Of a stretch of 64,000 nt of DNA, positions 47,314 to 58,237 are shown piece by piece; the first letter of the stretch is position 1; the number at the start of each line of letters is the position of its first letter. The notes beneath the pieces are model-generated. The model was not told the DNA's origin. It was given only the letters and a program-made list of their open reading frames with translations, and searched no databases. The translations under genes and the position numbers were made by a program. Location of the stretch: assembly GCA_004380135.1 (NCBI GenBank), contig QXCR01000017.1:62001-126000 (forward strand), in the 5' to 3' direction. Source of the DNA: Stemphylium vesicarium. Its lineage: Eukaryota; Ascomycota; Dothideomycetes; Pleosporales; Pleosporaceae.

Positions 47314-47361
47314 AGAGGTGTGCAAAGTTACTGGGGTGCGCGATTCGCTTGTAAAACACGT
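47314..47361 (-). repeat. Right terminal inverted repeat of element 1
   Basis: Inverted copy of 45864-45911, followed directly by the TA target duplication at 47362-47363. Confidence 0.85.
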
Positions 47362-48155
47362 TATACTCCAAGAAAATCTTCACAAGAAGGAGAGCGCGTT
47401 ACTAGTGCAGCACGAACGCAGAAGATGGAGTGTAACATCCGTCTTTTCAACCAAAAAGCCCTGATTATTGCTAACTCACCTTTGCGCATAGAGAAGCGCA
47501 TTCAGACAGTCGCCCGCGTCCTCTTTCAGATAGCCCTTTGCTCGAAGAGGAAGATTGTAGATCAAGGTAGCACTGGCAAGGATTCAGGGATTGGTGGCGC
47601 TGCTAGCCAATCCTGTTATCCAGTTGTAGCAAGGGGGCCGTGGATTAGCTTGCCACTAATCAGGGTCTAGAGATTAGAGGCGCTATTAGATGGCTATCAT
47701 ATCCCGTGATGCCACAAAAAGAGATAACAAATGGTGCGCCACACACGTGTCTGCCTCTCTGCGCAGATTTTATTAATCAGAGACACCACGATACTGTAAG
47801 GTGCCGCGCAGCACGCGAATCGCACCTATAGTTAAGCCGACATCGCAGCCATAGGGCCATTGTCAAGATCCGAAATGATTAGGCAGGATACTTGGTGGTG
47901 TTTTTCGGTTGCAATCGAGTCTAGCCATGAGGTGCGCCACACAAGGCGTGTAACTTCAAGGCCTTTTTGGCCCCCAAAGTCTAATCTAAAATTATTCTCA
48001 AAATCTCCTCGCGAAATATATAACATGCGCAGCTAGGGCAGCTGAGATAGACACCCCCTGGCTTGATCGAAACCCCCCTCCCTCATTTGTACGAACTCTT
48101 CACCAAAGCTGATCGATCAATCTTCCACAAAACAAATCCACAGCATTCACTCGCA
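47362..48155. other. Intergenic with RIP-like and repeat remnants
   Basis: No gene. Contains TAG/ATTAG-rich sequence around 47640-47700 and a 13-bp direct repeat GGTGCGCCACACA at 47733-47745 and 47931-47943, possibly from an old element. The last 150 bp are the HET gene leader. Confidence 0.45.
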
Positions 48156-49598
48156 ATGCGACTCTTCGATGTCTCAAGTCTAGAAATCAACTCTGGATTT
48201 CCGGATGTCGATACCAACGACACCGAACACAAGCTATGGTACGGACCCGATAACGGCAGCTTACGGCCCAAATACTCGATTCTCTCGCATGTCTGGGCTC
48301 AAGAGGAGGTGACTTTCCAGACGTTTGACCAACACAAGAATCGATTGGTGGAGCACATGAACAGCAACGGCCAATATGGATCGACGCCCAGATGGGGAGG
48401 ACAAGGCGTACCGGCTATAATGCCATCTATTCACAAAATTACTGGTGTTTGCAAGCAGGTTCGCGCCGCATCAGCCGGCCAAAATGCGTCCATCAATCAT
48501 GTCTGGATTGATACAGTGTGCATCAACAAAGATGATGTAAACGAGACACAACTTGCCATCAACTCCATGTTTCGCTGGTACGCAGAGGCAGAGCTGTGTT
48601 ACGTGTACCTAGCCGATGTTTCCTGGAATCAAACAGACTCTATGGAGCAATTTCGCGCTAGTCGATGGGTAAGTTCTGAGTGTACAAAGTGCATGTGAGA
48701 CAAATACACTGACTTCGTATCCTCACCTTTGCAGTTTCTCCGCGGATGGACACTGCAGGAACTACTTGCCTCACGAGAAGTCCAGTTCTACGATCGGGAT
48801 TGGCAATACATGGGATCCAAGAATGAACTGGTGAGCACCATTTCAGAAGCCGCAAACATCGATTCACAACACTTGCTAGGCGGCTTTCGAACCGCAAGTC
48901 TTGGCCAGAAGATGAGCTGGTTGGCGCGCCGTGAGACCAAGCATATTGAGGATCGCGCATACTGCATGCTGGGCATATTCGGCGTCTTCCTCGAACCCAG
49001 ATACGGACAGGGTGGTCGAGAATTCACTCGCCTACAGGCAGAGATTGTGAAGACATGGGATGAGAACCGACCATTTGACGAGACGCTGTTTGCCTGGAAA
49101 AGCGACTCCGTCGTATCAAGCGGCCTCTTCGCCCCCGCTCCAATGTGCTTTCAAAACTGCAGCGAACTGGTCTACATCCCCGAATACGCCAGGAGAAGGA
49201 ACATCCGGAGAGAAATTGGTGGCACATCCTCTGAAGGGATTGCTCTCCACGCCTCACACCAAATCACCATCCAGGTGCCATACAGTCACGGCTTACCTGG
49301 ATGGGTTTACCTACTTACATGCGGTATAACAGCTTGGTGCACTATGATACCCAAGGATGCGATTGAAAACCATGCGCAATCTCGAGACATGCAGTTGAAC
49401 TGCTGGAAAAGAATGGAGAACGGGCTCTTCCAGGCTGCGAAGATCAAGATGTGGAAGAGACCGAATGGCACGTGGCAACGCGTTCACTGCGGGAATGTGC
49501 TATGGTCGAACTCGCTCAAACTCTATCCACCGGGGATTGTTACTTCGGTATCCGCGGTTCTTCTTCAGGTCCCTAATCAAGTCGAATTCAGGCGCTAA
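48156..49598 (+). CDS. HET-domain (heterokaryon incompatibility) protein
   Basis: Exons 48156-48668 and 48735-49598, joined by a GTAAGT..CAG intron with CTGAC, give 458 aa. The HET domain fills the N-terminal half: YSILSHVWAQEEVTFQ, HVWIDTVCINKDD, AINSMFRWYAEAELCYVYLADV, and at the splice junction SRW/FLRGWTLQELLAS followed by FYDRDW. These are the three diagnostic HET blocks. The C-terminal half (YCMLGIFGVFLEPRYGQGGREFTRLQ...) matches the usual downstream region of single-domain HET proteins; no STAND, ankyrin or WD repeats are attached. The start at 48156 (MRLFDVSSLEIN) was preferred to 48063 because HET proteins commonly begin MRLL(N/D).. . HET proteins trigger programmed cell death on non-self recognition; which allele system is unknown. 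Confidence 0.92.
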
Positions 49599-51018
49599 GA
49601 TCTCTCGCGATTTGCGACCGGAGGAACGAGGACACACGAGCTCAAGACGCGACCGTTTGGAAGTTCAGTGGCGTCATGCTAGGGAGCGTGGAGTATTGGA
49701 AGATGTGTCTGGCGACCACCTGGCTTCCTCAATACGCTGCTTTCAGGGTGTTCTCCTGTGGGAAATTACTACATATACGTAATGCATACTACGTTGCCGT
49801 CGACTGGCGATTCGGCGAAATCTTGCCGCGATGACCACGCGCTACGCCTAATGATGAGTCAAAAGCGACCCGTCTCGTTCTCGTGGCATACGGAGCGGAG
49901 CGCAATTTCCTCTCCGTCCAGCGACATGCGCCAAGCGCATTCCCTCCCAATACGAGGGCAGAAGTGCGAGTGCGAGTCAACGGGCTAGACCGTGGGTCCA
50001 CTGGGCGTAAAAGCCACTGTTCTTTTGGAGATTAGCCGGGTTCAGGCATATTAGGCATCCATTGCTGCGCGCGCGCGTCGAAACTGGACGGACGAGACAG
50101 CTAGAGTCACTTCTTCAGTGTCATCTCCACTATTGCTGAACTTGATGTGCGTGACAGAGTGGTTGTGTTGGAGTAGGTGGAATGTAGAAGTTGTAGTTGA
50201 TGTCAAAATAAAAGGTCCAAGAAAGCTTGAGACAACCAGGATGTCCTAGTGTGATCAACGGCGCGCTCGCACTCCGTCTGGCCCACTATCAACATAGACT
50301 TGACACAACCCGACACAGATTAAGCCGCAAGATCGCTGCGACGATGCGAAGCTTCTCTTCATCGGCTTCTAGACTATTCCCTCCCTCGCTCTCTCGCGTT
50401 TTCGCCCAGTAGAACAGGCCCCCACTTACCCCTGCGATGCGATGACAGGTGCAAGACGCCAGGTCATCGGCCATGCACCTTGCAAAACGAAATCTGCGCG
50501 CAATGTGGCTTGCGATCAGGCAGCAAAGGAGGGCTCGCGTAAACCTGCAACCGGACGAAATATCCTACCGATTAGACAGCGCGCAGCTGAGAGATGAGGA
50601 GCATGGTGTCGCTTGCAGCTGCTCGAATCACTCACCGGGCGTGCGAAGAGCCCCGAGACCCCGGTGCTAAGCTCTGTTCGCGAGGGTGATCGTGTGGTAA
50701 CGGCAGCTAATTCTAGCGCCTTTTCGCGGACGGGGACGAATGTTCAGGATTGTGATGGTGAGGAAAATTGAGCTGGTTACTGGTGGCCCGCCCCGTTGAG
50801 CCTTAACTCCGCTTTGGGGATGAAGGATCCATGACTCCTATTTGGCTTGCTGTGTGACTACTGCTATAACTAGAGGCTGTATCCTTCCGTTTCTCTCAAG
50901 GTTCTTGCTCTAGTACATTGCGGTTTCTCGCTTCACCTCGCAGTCAACAGTTTGGGTTGTCATTGTTGATCTGTCTCATAGTTTTTTTATTTAGTGCACG
51001 CCTTTTTTCGATTCCCTC
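49599..51018. other. Intergenic, no gene seen
   Basis: 1.4 kb between the HET gene and the DHA2 transporter. Only short ORFs without domains. The last 250 bp are T/C-rich, as in a fungal core promoter and 5' UTR. Confidence 0.5.
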
Positions 51019-53040
51019 ATGAGCGACCAGAACAACAATCTCCGCCCTTCCAGTATGGCAGACTCGGAGAAGACTGCCACGCCTAGCGTTCAACATGCCG
51101 TAACCGACGAGAAGAAGGGACCTGTCGAGACCGTTCTTCCTGCCACGGCCGCTGCTGTAGATGCCGCAGCGCCTATTGTCAGTACTGGAGAGAAGTCATC
51201 GCGACCGAACTCAGCAGACGACTCAACACCAAAGGACAACGAAGACGACTTCGAGTACCCGACGAAATGGAAGTTGGCCGCAATCACTGTCGCGCTCTGT
51301 TTGAGTGTCTTTTGTATGGCTTTGGTAAGTTTTAGCATCAATACCCGATGATCCCCGGTTCCACTGTGTTAGTACAGGAAACGGTGATCGACATGCACTA
51401 CGCACTACGCATGTCAGATCTGGACCCCAACCGACCCCCAATGGATGCAAGGCTGACACGTCCCATATAGGACAACACCATCATCGCGACTGCCATCCCT
51501 CGTATCACAGATCAGTTCAAGGCACTGAACGATGTTGGTTGGTACGGCTCGGCCTACCTCCTCACCACTTGCGCGACGCAACTCATATACGGAAAGTTCT
51601 ACACCTACTACAGCATCAAGTGGGTATACCTCATCGCCCTGGCAATCTTTGAACTGGGAAGTTTGATCTGTGGCATTGCACCAAATTCAACGGCCTTGAT
51701 CATTGGACGTGCGATTGCCGGTGTTGGGGCCGCGGGTATCTTTTCGGGGGCCATTCTGATTATTTCGGTTACCGTCCCGCTGCGCCAACGACCGACGTAC
51801 ATGGGTGTCATCGGAGGAATGTATGGCATTGCATCTGTTGCTGGTCCTCTGTAAGTTGTGGTCGTACCTCTGGAGTCTCGATAACCTGGTGCTAACAAAC
51901 TTTGTCTAGTATGGGCGGAGCTTTCACTGACCATTTGAGTAAGTCGATCACCCCCTCTTTTCATCAGACCTGGATGCTGACTATTCAATAGCTTGGCGTT
52001 GGTGCTTTTATATTAATCTTCCATTCGGTGCTGTAACGGCAGCTTTCATCATCCCCTTCCTGAGCGTCCAGCGCCGGGGTGGAAAAGTCCAGGCTACATG
52101 GAGAGAACAGATCCAGAAGTTCGACTTGCCTGGAACAGCATGCTTCTTGCCAGCTATCATCTGCTTGTTGCTGGCTCTTCAATGGGGCGGAAGCAAGTAC
52201 GAGTGGAACAGCGGCCGCATCATCGCACTATTGGTCATCTTCGTACTCCTTGTAGCCGCCTTCCTGGTCATTCAGTGGTGGAAGCAGGAGGATGCCACCG
52301 TTCCTCCTCGCATCTTCCTCAACCGCAATGTATGGGGTTCCGCGTGGTTCGGAGCCATGCTGGGCGCAGGCTTCTTCCTGATGGTCTACTACCTTCCGAT
52401 TTGGTTCCAGGCAATCAAGGGAGCTTCAGCGACCAAATCCGGAATCATGAACCTGCCCGCCATCCTCGGTCTCGTCATCATCTCCATGGGCGCTGGTGCC
52501 GCTGTCACTGCTCTCGGCTACTACACCCCGTTCATGCTCATCTCATCCGTCCTCATGGCAATCGGCGCTGGTCTTCTGTCTTCGATGAAGGTCGAAAGCG
52601 GTTCCAACGAATGGATTGGATACCAGTTTCTCTTTGGTGCCGGTGTCGGTTTCGGTATGCAACAGACCCTTGTTGCCGTTCAAACGGTACTTCCCGCCGA
52701 CGACATCCCGATCGGTACCGCGATCATGATGTTTTGTCAGACACTTGGTGGAGCACTCTTCATCTCTGTTGGCCAGAACGTCTTCACCAACCAGCTCATC
52801 AAGAACCTCGCCAGCATTGTCCCCGATCTCGATGCTAGCCTCGTACTAAACACTGGTGCAACCGAACTCAAGCACGCCATCGACCCCGAATACATCTCTG
52901 GCGTGCTTGTAGCCTACAACAAGACACTTACCCAGACTTTCTACGTATCTGTAGCTTGCGCTGCATTGTCCATTATCGGTGCCGCTTTCGTTGAGTGGAA
53001 GTCGATGAAGGGCAAGCAAATCACCATGGCTGCTGCTTGA
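51019..53040 (+). CDS. MFS efflux pump, DHA2 (14-TM) family
   Basis: Four exons, 51019-51324, 51471-51850, 51910-51938 and 51992-53040, encode 587 aa; all three introns have GTAAGT donors and restore frame, including a 29-bp micro-exon. A disordered cytosolic N-tail of about 85 residues precedes about 14 hydrophobic segments. The DHA2 marker DNTIIATAIPRITDQF lies after TM1, and the motif-C-like run GRAIAGVGAAGIFSGAILII in TM5. The family includes fungal toxin and drug exporters (aflatoxin-, gliotoxin- and HC-toxin-type pumps) that use the proton gradient. It lies between the HET gene and transposon 2, with no biosynthetic gene immediately beside it; the NRPS-like gene is about 5.5 kb upstream. 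Substrate unknown. Confidence 0.94.
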
Positions 53041-53414
53041 TGGCGATTTGAGAGACGAGAGTCAGGACTCGACTTCAACCTCATGAGTCGTCAGACGCTT
53101 TTGTTGGTCGTCCCTTGTATGATACCCTTTTCTGTTAGCATTGGCATCTGATGGAGTGTGGCGTTGCAGCATGATTGTGCTATCGGGTTTACATGTATAG
53201 AATTTAATAGACGAAGAACGAGTAGGGGCGAGGCGAAAGCAGCTTAGTGCTGGAAGGGTAGTTGCGCTAGACGAAGACTCTTCGCTCTCCAAGGTTTCAT
53301 AGATCTAATACTTACAAGCGTTCGCAATGGAAGATGTATCTCTCGGAGATGCGTCGGCATGTTTTCGTTGTCGATCATGGCCGACACTAATGACTAAGCT
53401 GATGTGGTTACCTA
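53041..53414. other. 3' flank of the DHA2 gene up to transposon 2
   Basis: 374 bp, no gene. It ends at the TA duplication (53413-53414) of the second Fot1/pogo element. Confidence 0.6.
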
Positions 53415-55209
53415 ACGTGTTCCAGTCCTCGGCTCACCCCACCAAATTATCACAACTCCGTCTGCGCTAACGACTATGGCTCGACAACCACGTGCTCAGC
53501 AAACCTATCGTGAGGGTAGAATTCTTCTAGCATCTCGTGCGCTCCAAGAAAAACGCGTTACATGTCAACGCCAGGCTGGCTCGTTGTATGACGCTCCGCG
53601 AATAACGCTCCGACGCTGATGTTAACACGTCCCTATAATTAAGGACTTTAACGCCTAGAAATAGAAGCTAGACCCTATCGAAGAGCAGTCTCTTGTTAAA
53701 TGGATCCTAGATCTTGATCGACGAGGCTTTCCGCCCCAGGTTATCGGCGTACGACGAATGGCAAACGCTCTTCTCGCCGCGCGCAGCCAAGATCCACCTC
53801 CACAACCTGTGGGCAAGAACTGGGTGTCGCGCTTTGTCAACAGCCAGTCTGAGCTACAGACAAATTGGAACAGGAAGTTCCACAGTCAGCGCGCTCGCTG
53901 TGAGGATTCTGTCACTATCGCAGCATGGTTTAAACTTGTAGAGGAGACGCGCTAGGCGTACGGCATACTAGACGACGATGTATATAGCTTCGATGAGACT
54001 GGCTTTATGATAGGCGTCGCCGCTATATCTAAGGTTATTATAATCTTAGATATAACAGGTCGCGCTACCGTCGTACAGCTAGGCAATTAAGAGTGGGTTA
54101 CCGCGACTAAGTATATTAACGCGTCTAGCTAGTGTCTTCTACTATTCGTAATCCTATCTCGTAAGTAGTACTAGGCTAGCTAGTACTACTACGTCCTGCT
54201 AGACTGGGTACTCGCAGTATTAGACAACGGTTGGACGACAGATGAGCTCGGCGTAGAGTGGGTAAAGCACTTTAATAGATATGCAGCGTCTCGTACGCGT
54301 GGAGTCTACCGTCTCCTTATCCTAGACGGCCATAGCAGCCACGCGAGGCCTAAGTTCGACTAGTACTATATAGAGAATAAGATTATTACTCTCTATATGC
54401 CACCTTATACCTCTCACCTCCTGCAGCCGCTTAATGTAAGCTGCTAATCCCCGCTCAAGCGCGCGTACGGTCACGAGATCCAAGAGCTAGCTCGCCAAGG
54501 CATCTACCAAGTTGACAAGGTAGACTTCCTCACGATCTATACACGGATCCAGCCAACAGTATTCACGCAGCAGAATATCCAGGCCAGGTTCCAGGCGACA
54601 GGGCTTATCCCTCCCTGCCCAGGCCGCGTGCTGTCGTCGCTTACAGTCGTCCGGACGCTGTCGATACCAGCGACAACAATAGACAACAACGTCGCATGGA
54701 CAACAGATACGCCGCGTACGATAGCTCAGCTTAAGCAGCAGGCTCAACATATACGAGACCTTCTTCGTCGGCGATCAGAGAGCCCAATAATGCAGGCCAT
54801 CAACCGGCTCGTTAAAAGTAATCAGCTTATGATGAACTCAGGTACAATACTTACAGAGGAGATTAAGAAGCTACGTAGAGCTGATGAGCGCCAGCAGCGT
54901 AAAAGGGTCCAGCGGCGTCAGTATATAGCTCGTGGAGGGGCTCTACAGGCGCAGCAAGGCCAGTAGCTTGCTGCAGAGGCAGAAAGGGTGGTCGCAGAGG
55001 TAGAACAAGCTCTAGCTACTCAAGGACGTCAGCGCGCGCCGCCAACGTGTACAAAGTGTCACGTCCAAGGACACACGCAGAATCAATGTAGATAGTAATA
55101 GACTAGCTATCTACAAAATTATAAACTATTATCTTATGTTGTTGTAGAGCTATCGTGTAGAGGGTCGCGTTGGTTTTAGTGGGGTGGGCCGAGAACTGGT
55201 GGAACACGT
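53415..55209 (+). mobile_element. Second Fot1/pogo-type DNA transposon, full-length but mutated
   Basis: A 1795-bp element. Terminal inverted repeats of about 32 bp begin ACGTGTTCCA at both ends and share CTCGG..CACCCCA; differences are mainly C/T plus a 3-base indel. TA target duplications lie at 53413-53414 and 55210-55211. The transposase reading direction is plus, opposite to element 1. Confidence 0.9.
53476..55095 (+). pseudogene. Fot1/pogo transposase (DDE_1) disabled by about a dozen in-frame stops
   Basis: One continuous reading frame from ATG 53476 to the final TAG at 55093-55095 with no frameshift but about 12-13 premature TAG/TAA/TGA codons. Recognisable blocks in order are an N-terminal HTH (RQAGSLYDAPRITLRR), CENP-B-like ILDLDRRGFPPQV and KNWVSRFV, catalytic YSFDETGFMIG, DNGWTTDELGVEW, catalytic ILDGHSSH, YMPPYTSHLLQPLN, SPLKRAYGHEIQEL and a C-terminal zinc knuckle CTKCHVQGHTQNQC. 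The third catalytic Asp reads Asn (AAT, 54433-54435). Stop-only decay with C-to-T or G-to-A style changes is typical of repeat-induced point mutation. Confidence 0.9.
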
Positions 55210-55821
55210 TAATTTCCTTTCAGCTGACACACTATGGATGGCCTTGCATACTGCTGACATAACAGGCCCAAATTTGTCGAGTCTGTAGATAGCCCGGCCT
55301 CGTCATCAGCCGATGCCATTCGCCGTGACGTCAACCCCTCTTCTCCAAGTCTTCCAAGGTTGTACTTTTTTCACTGCCACATGTGACATGTTCGTCCCTT
55401 ACTTGGTTGGGGTGGCTGAGAAGAGGGGACCAGTGGAGCCGGCAGATTACGTCGACAAATAGGGCCATGAAGCGGCCGAAGCACGTCGTCAGATTGGCTC
55501 TTGGTGGCTGGGGCTCCAGGCTGTCGGCCGTTTAGTCCAAGGCTTAGCTGAGCTTGTTTTTTGCAGGGTCAAGCCTCCCACAGTCGATCAACACCCGGCC
55601 GGCGCTGCGCCCGCCATCGATTGCGCGTTCGCTGAGTTCCTCATGACTAGTTCTGCATAACGCCCTACACCGTTCCACGGAATGCGCCCGCAAACTCCCA
55701 TGATATTGCGACAACAGCCTTTTGCTTCCTCATTCTTAGCTGCGTCTTTTTGCGCCCTCTAGCTCCGTTGCGCCGAGACGCGACAGCCGTCAGCATAAGC
55801 AGCAGCAGCACATCCGCAGCC
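55210..55821. other. Intergenic, promoter of the C2-domain gene
   Basis: 612 bp between transposon 2 and the chosen start of the C2 protein. No gene seen. Confidence 0.55.
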
Positions 55822-57642
55822 ATGGCAGAGGAGAAAGACATGAAGCCAGAAGGCGCCCCGAATGGACATGCGCCGGCCATGGCGGAGAAGGAGGGGGCCG
55901 TGAATGGCGTCAACGGCGAGTATCCGAAGCCGCAGAAGACGGGTACGTCCGGTAGCAAGAACAAGGGCCCGGAAGGAGGATTCGACGACACACCCATACC
56001 GCGTGCACCGCCCGGATACACGGTCAGATTCACACTGCACCGCGCAAACAACCTCCCGCTCGCCGACATCAACACCCTCTCTGCCGACCCCTTCATCGTC
56101 GCCCAACTGACGACCGGCTTGCCGACGAGACACAAGGAGGACCCGCCTCTGACGCTGCGAACCCCCACGATACGGCAGTCGACCGACCCGGTATGGAACT
56201 GCGAGTGGATAGTCGCCAATGTGCCTGCGTCGGGCTTCAACCTCAAATGCCGCATTTACGACGAGGACCCCGCAGACCACGACGACCGCCTCGGCAACGT
56301 GCATGTCACAGTCGTCTCGATAAACGAGAATTGGGCAGGCATAAAGGACCAGACATACCCAATCAAGAAGCGCATGGTGAGCAAGAGGGCGTTTGTGCTG
56401 CGCGCCGTCGCTGTTTGCTTCGGGAAAGCCGAGCACATGAACGGGACCCTCAACGTAAGCGTAGAGGTACTGGGCAGAACACAGGACGAGAACGGAGGGC
56501 GCGCATACACGATAGGCCCCCAGTTCTGGATACGGCATTACTCGCCGCTGCTAGGACGCCTGTTGGGCCAGAAAGAACCCAACGAAGACGGCCGCATCTC
56601 GCGGAGAAGTGGCAAGCAAAAGCCGGAAAAGTACAACTTCCAGTCCAACCAGATGCAGCTGCGCGGACCCGTGCCCGAAGCCATGTATCATCGCTACGTT
56701 GAATTTAAGCCCTTCGTCAAGAGCATGTTCACCGCCAAGGGCGTGCGAGGATTCATCCTGTCCAAAGCCCTACACCACCAGCATGCGCGCGTATACAATT
56801 TCGACCAAGCCACAGAATTTAAAGTCATGCAGGAGCCCTGCAAAGACTTTACGCAAAAGTTCCTCGAACTCGTGCACTACGACCAGGGCGGGCGCATCTT
56901 CACCTACGTCTTGACCCTCGACGCCCTCTTCCGATTCACCGAAACAGGCAAAGAATTCGGCATCGACATGCTGAGCAAGCATACCATGCACAGCGACGTG
57001 GCCGCCTACGTAGCCTTCTCCGGCGAATTCTTCATCCGTCGACTCAAACACAAAGACCGCCGACCCACGGACGAGGGCGGAAACAACCCTACCCATCCCC
57101 CCAACAACATCGACGGCGGACCCCCAGACGACTCCCCCAAGAAAGACCCTTCCTACTACGAACTCGTCATCGACAACGACTCGGGCACCTACCGCCCCAA
57201 CGCCCAGCTCCTCCCCCAACTGAAAGCCTTTTTCGAAGCCAATTTCCCGGGCCTCCACATCCGCACCCTTGACTGCCAAGGCGACGCCGAGAAGATGGAA
57301 GCCATGAAATCTGAACAGCGCGAGCGCAAGAAGCGTGAGGGCGACGCCGTGGTCTACACACAGATTTCACGCAGTAGCTCCATGAGCAGCAGTGACGTCG
57401 AGGAATTGGATCGTCTTGAGGAACAGGGCGAGATGCGGCCTAGACACTTGAGGCAGCAGGTTCAGAGGGAGGCTGGCGCTAGGGTCGATGCCATGAAACT
57501 TCATGCTAGGGAGTATCGGCCTAGTAATAATCGCGAGGGGTGGAGAGGCGACAGACACCCTGCTAGAGCCGATGATGCCAATGTTGGCGCGGCGAGAGAT
57601 GGGGGTACTGGTAATGCGACACAGTCTGGTGCCAAGAGTTGA
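55822..57642 (+). CDS. C2-domain protein of unknown function, conserved fungal type
   Basis: Single exon of 606 aa from ATG 55822, chosen for its CAGCCATGG context; an in-frame ATG at 55750 would add 24 low-complexity residues. After about 50 disordered residues a C2-like domain runs from about 60 to 190 (YTVRFTLHRANNLPLADINT, SADPFIVAQL, TDPVWNCEWIV, CRIYDEDPADHDDRLGNVHV). The pattern of aspartates (ADINT, SADPF, DEDPADHDD) suits Ca2+-dependent lipid binding. The middle region, including RGFILSKALHHQHARVYNFD and FTYVLTLDALFRFTETGKEF, looks folded but I cannot name it. The C-terminal 100 residues are charged, with coiled-coil potential. Membrane or lipid association is inference. Confidence 0.85.
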   Translation: MAEEKDMKPEGAPNGHAPAMAEKEGAVNGVNGEYPKPQKTGTSGSKNKGPEGGFDDTPIPRAPPGYTVRFTLHRANNLPLADINTLSADPFIVAQLTTGLPTRHKEDPPLTLRTPTIRQSTDPVWNCEWIVANVPASGFNLKCRIYDEDPADHDDRLGNVHVTVVSINENWAGIKDQTYPIKKRMVSKRAFVLRAVAVCFGKAEHMNGTLNVSVEVLGRTQDENGGRAYTIGPQFWIRHYSPLLGRLLGQKEPNEDGRISRRSGKQKPEKYNFQSNQMQLRGPVPEAMYHRYVEFKPFVKSMFTAKGVRGFILSKALHHQHARVYNFDQATEFKVMQEPCKDFTQKFLELVHYDQGGRIFTYVLTLDALFRFTETGKEFGIDMLSKHTMHSDVAAYVAFSGEFFIRRLKHKDRRPTDEGGNNPTHPPNNIDGGPPDDSPKKDPSYYELVIDNDSGTYRPNAQLLPQLKAFFEANFPGLHIRTLDCQGDAEKMEAMKSEQRERKKREGDAVVYTQISRSSSMSSSDVEELDRLEEQGEMRPRHLRQQVQREAGARVDAMKLHAREYRPSNNREGWRGDRHPARADDANVGAARDGGTGNATQSGAKS

Positions 57643-58237
57643 CGCGTGCTCTAGCCAGCTGGCCCTCACCTTCTCTGCTGATCTATTGTGTGTTCTCGTT
57701 TGTCTGTCATGCCCATGTACATGCTTTTCCTTTGTCCTCTTATTCTTTCATCATCTTTCCAGCTTCTCCACTTCTTCTTTAGATGCATGCGAAGCGATTG
57801 AGCCCAGCAAGCGTTTATGCATCTCCGCGTTAGCACTTCTGTTTCCTTTGATCTAACAAATCTGCAAATCGAGGAATGAGACTGTCCAAGTCTATCTCCT
57901 CTGAGATACCCGGTCACTGCAACATCTTATATGTTGCCTCAAAGCATAACTTCCTTAATTAATCTTTCTGTGTTGATATTCGATCCAAGCCAATTCAATC
58001 TAGCTATATCCATGTCTATACGATGTGAGACATGTGCGAGTTGAGTTACACTCACAACAGAAAACGACATGGGTTTACCACTGCGAGGTATGCCTCTATT
58101 GATCAACCACTGCCTTGTGACATGGCCTACGATCTTGCACACGGTCTATGTATATATAAGATTTTTCCATCTCTAGTCCTAGCCCAGGTGGGGAAAAAAG
58201 AAGAAATCGAGAAACGCCCTTCAAATGCATCACCATC
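57643..58237. other. Convergent 3' ends, no gene
   Basis: 595 bp between the C2-protein stop and the DHA1-transporter stop. No coding signal; 3' UTR-like T-rich DNA. Confidence 0.6.

Larger units (their letters stand above)
45864..47361 (-). mobile_element. Fot1/pogo-type DNA transposon, internally deleted
   Basis: A 1498-bp element with terminal inverted repeats of about 48 bp (roughly 4 mismatches), beginning ACGTGTTTTACAAGCGA at 45864 and mirrored ending at 47361. TA target-site duplications lie at 45862-45863 and 47362-47363. The transposase remnant is on the minus strand. The DNA sits 294 bp beyond the stop codon of the NRPS-like gene. Confidence 0.9.
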
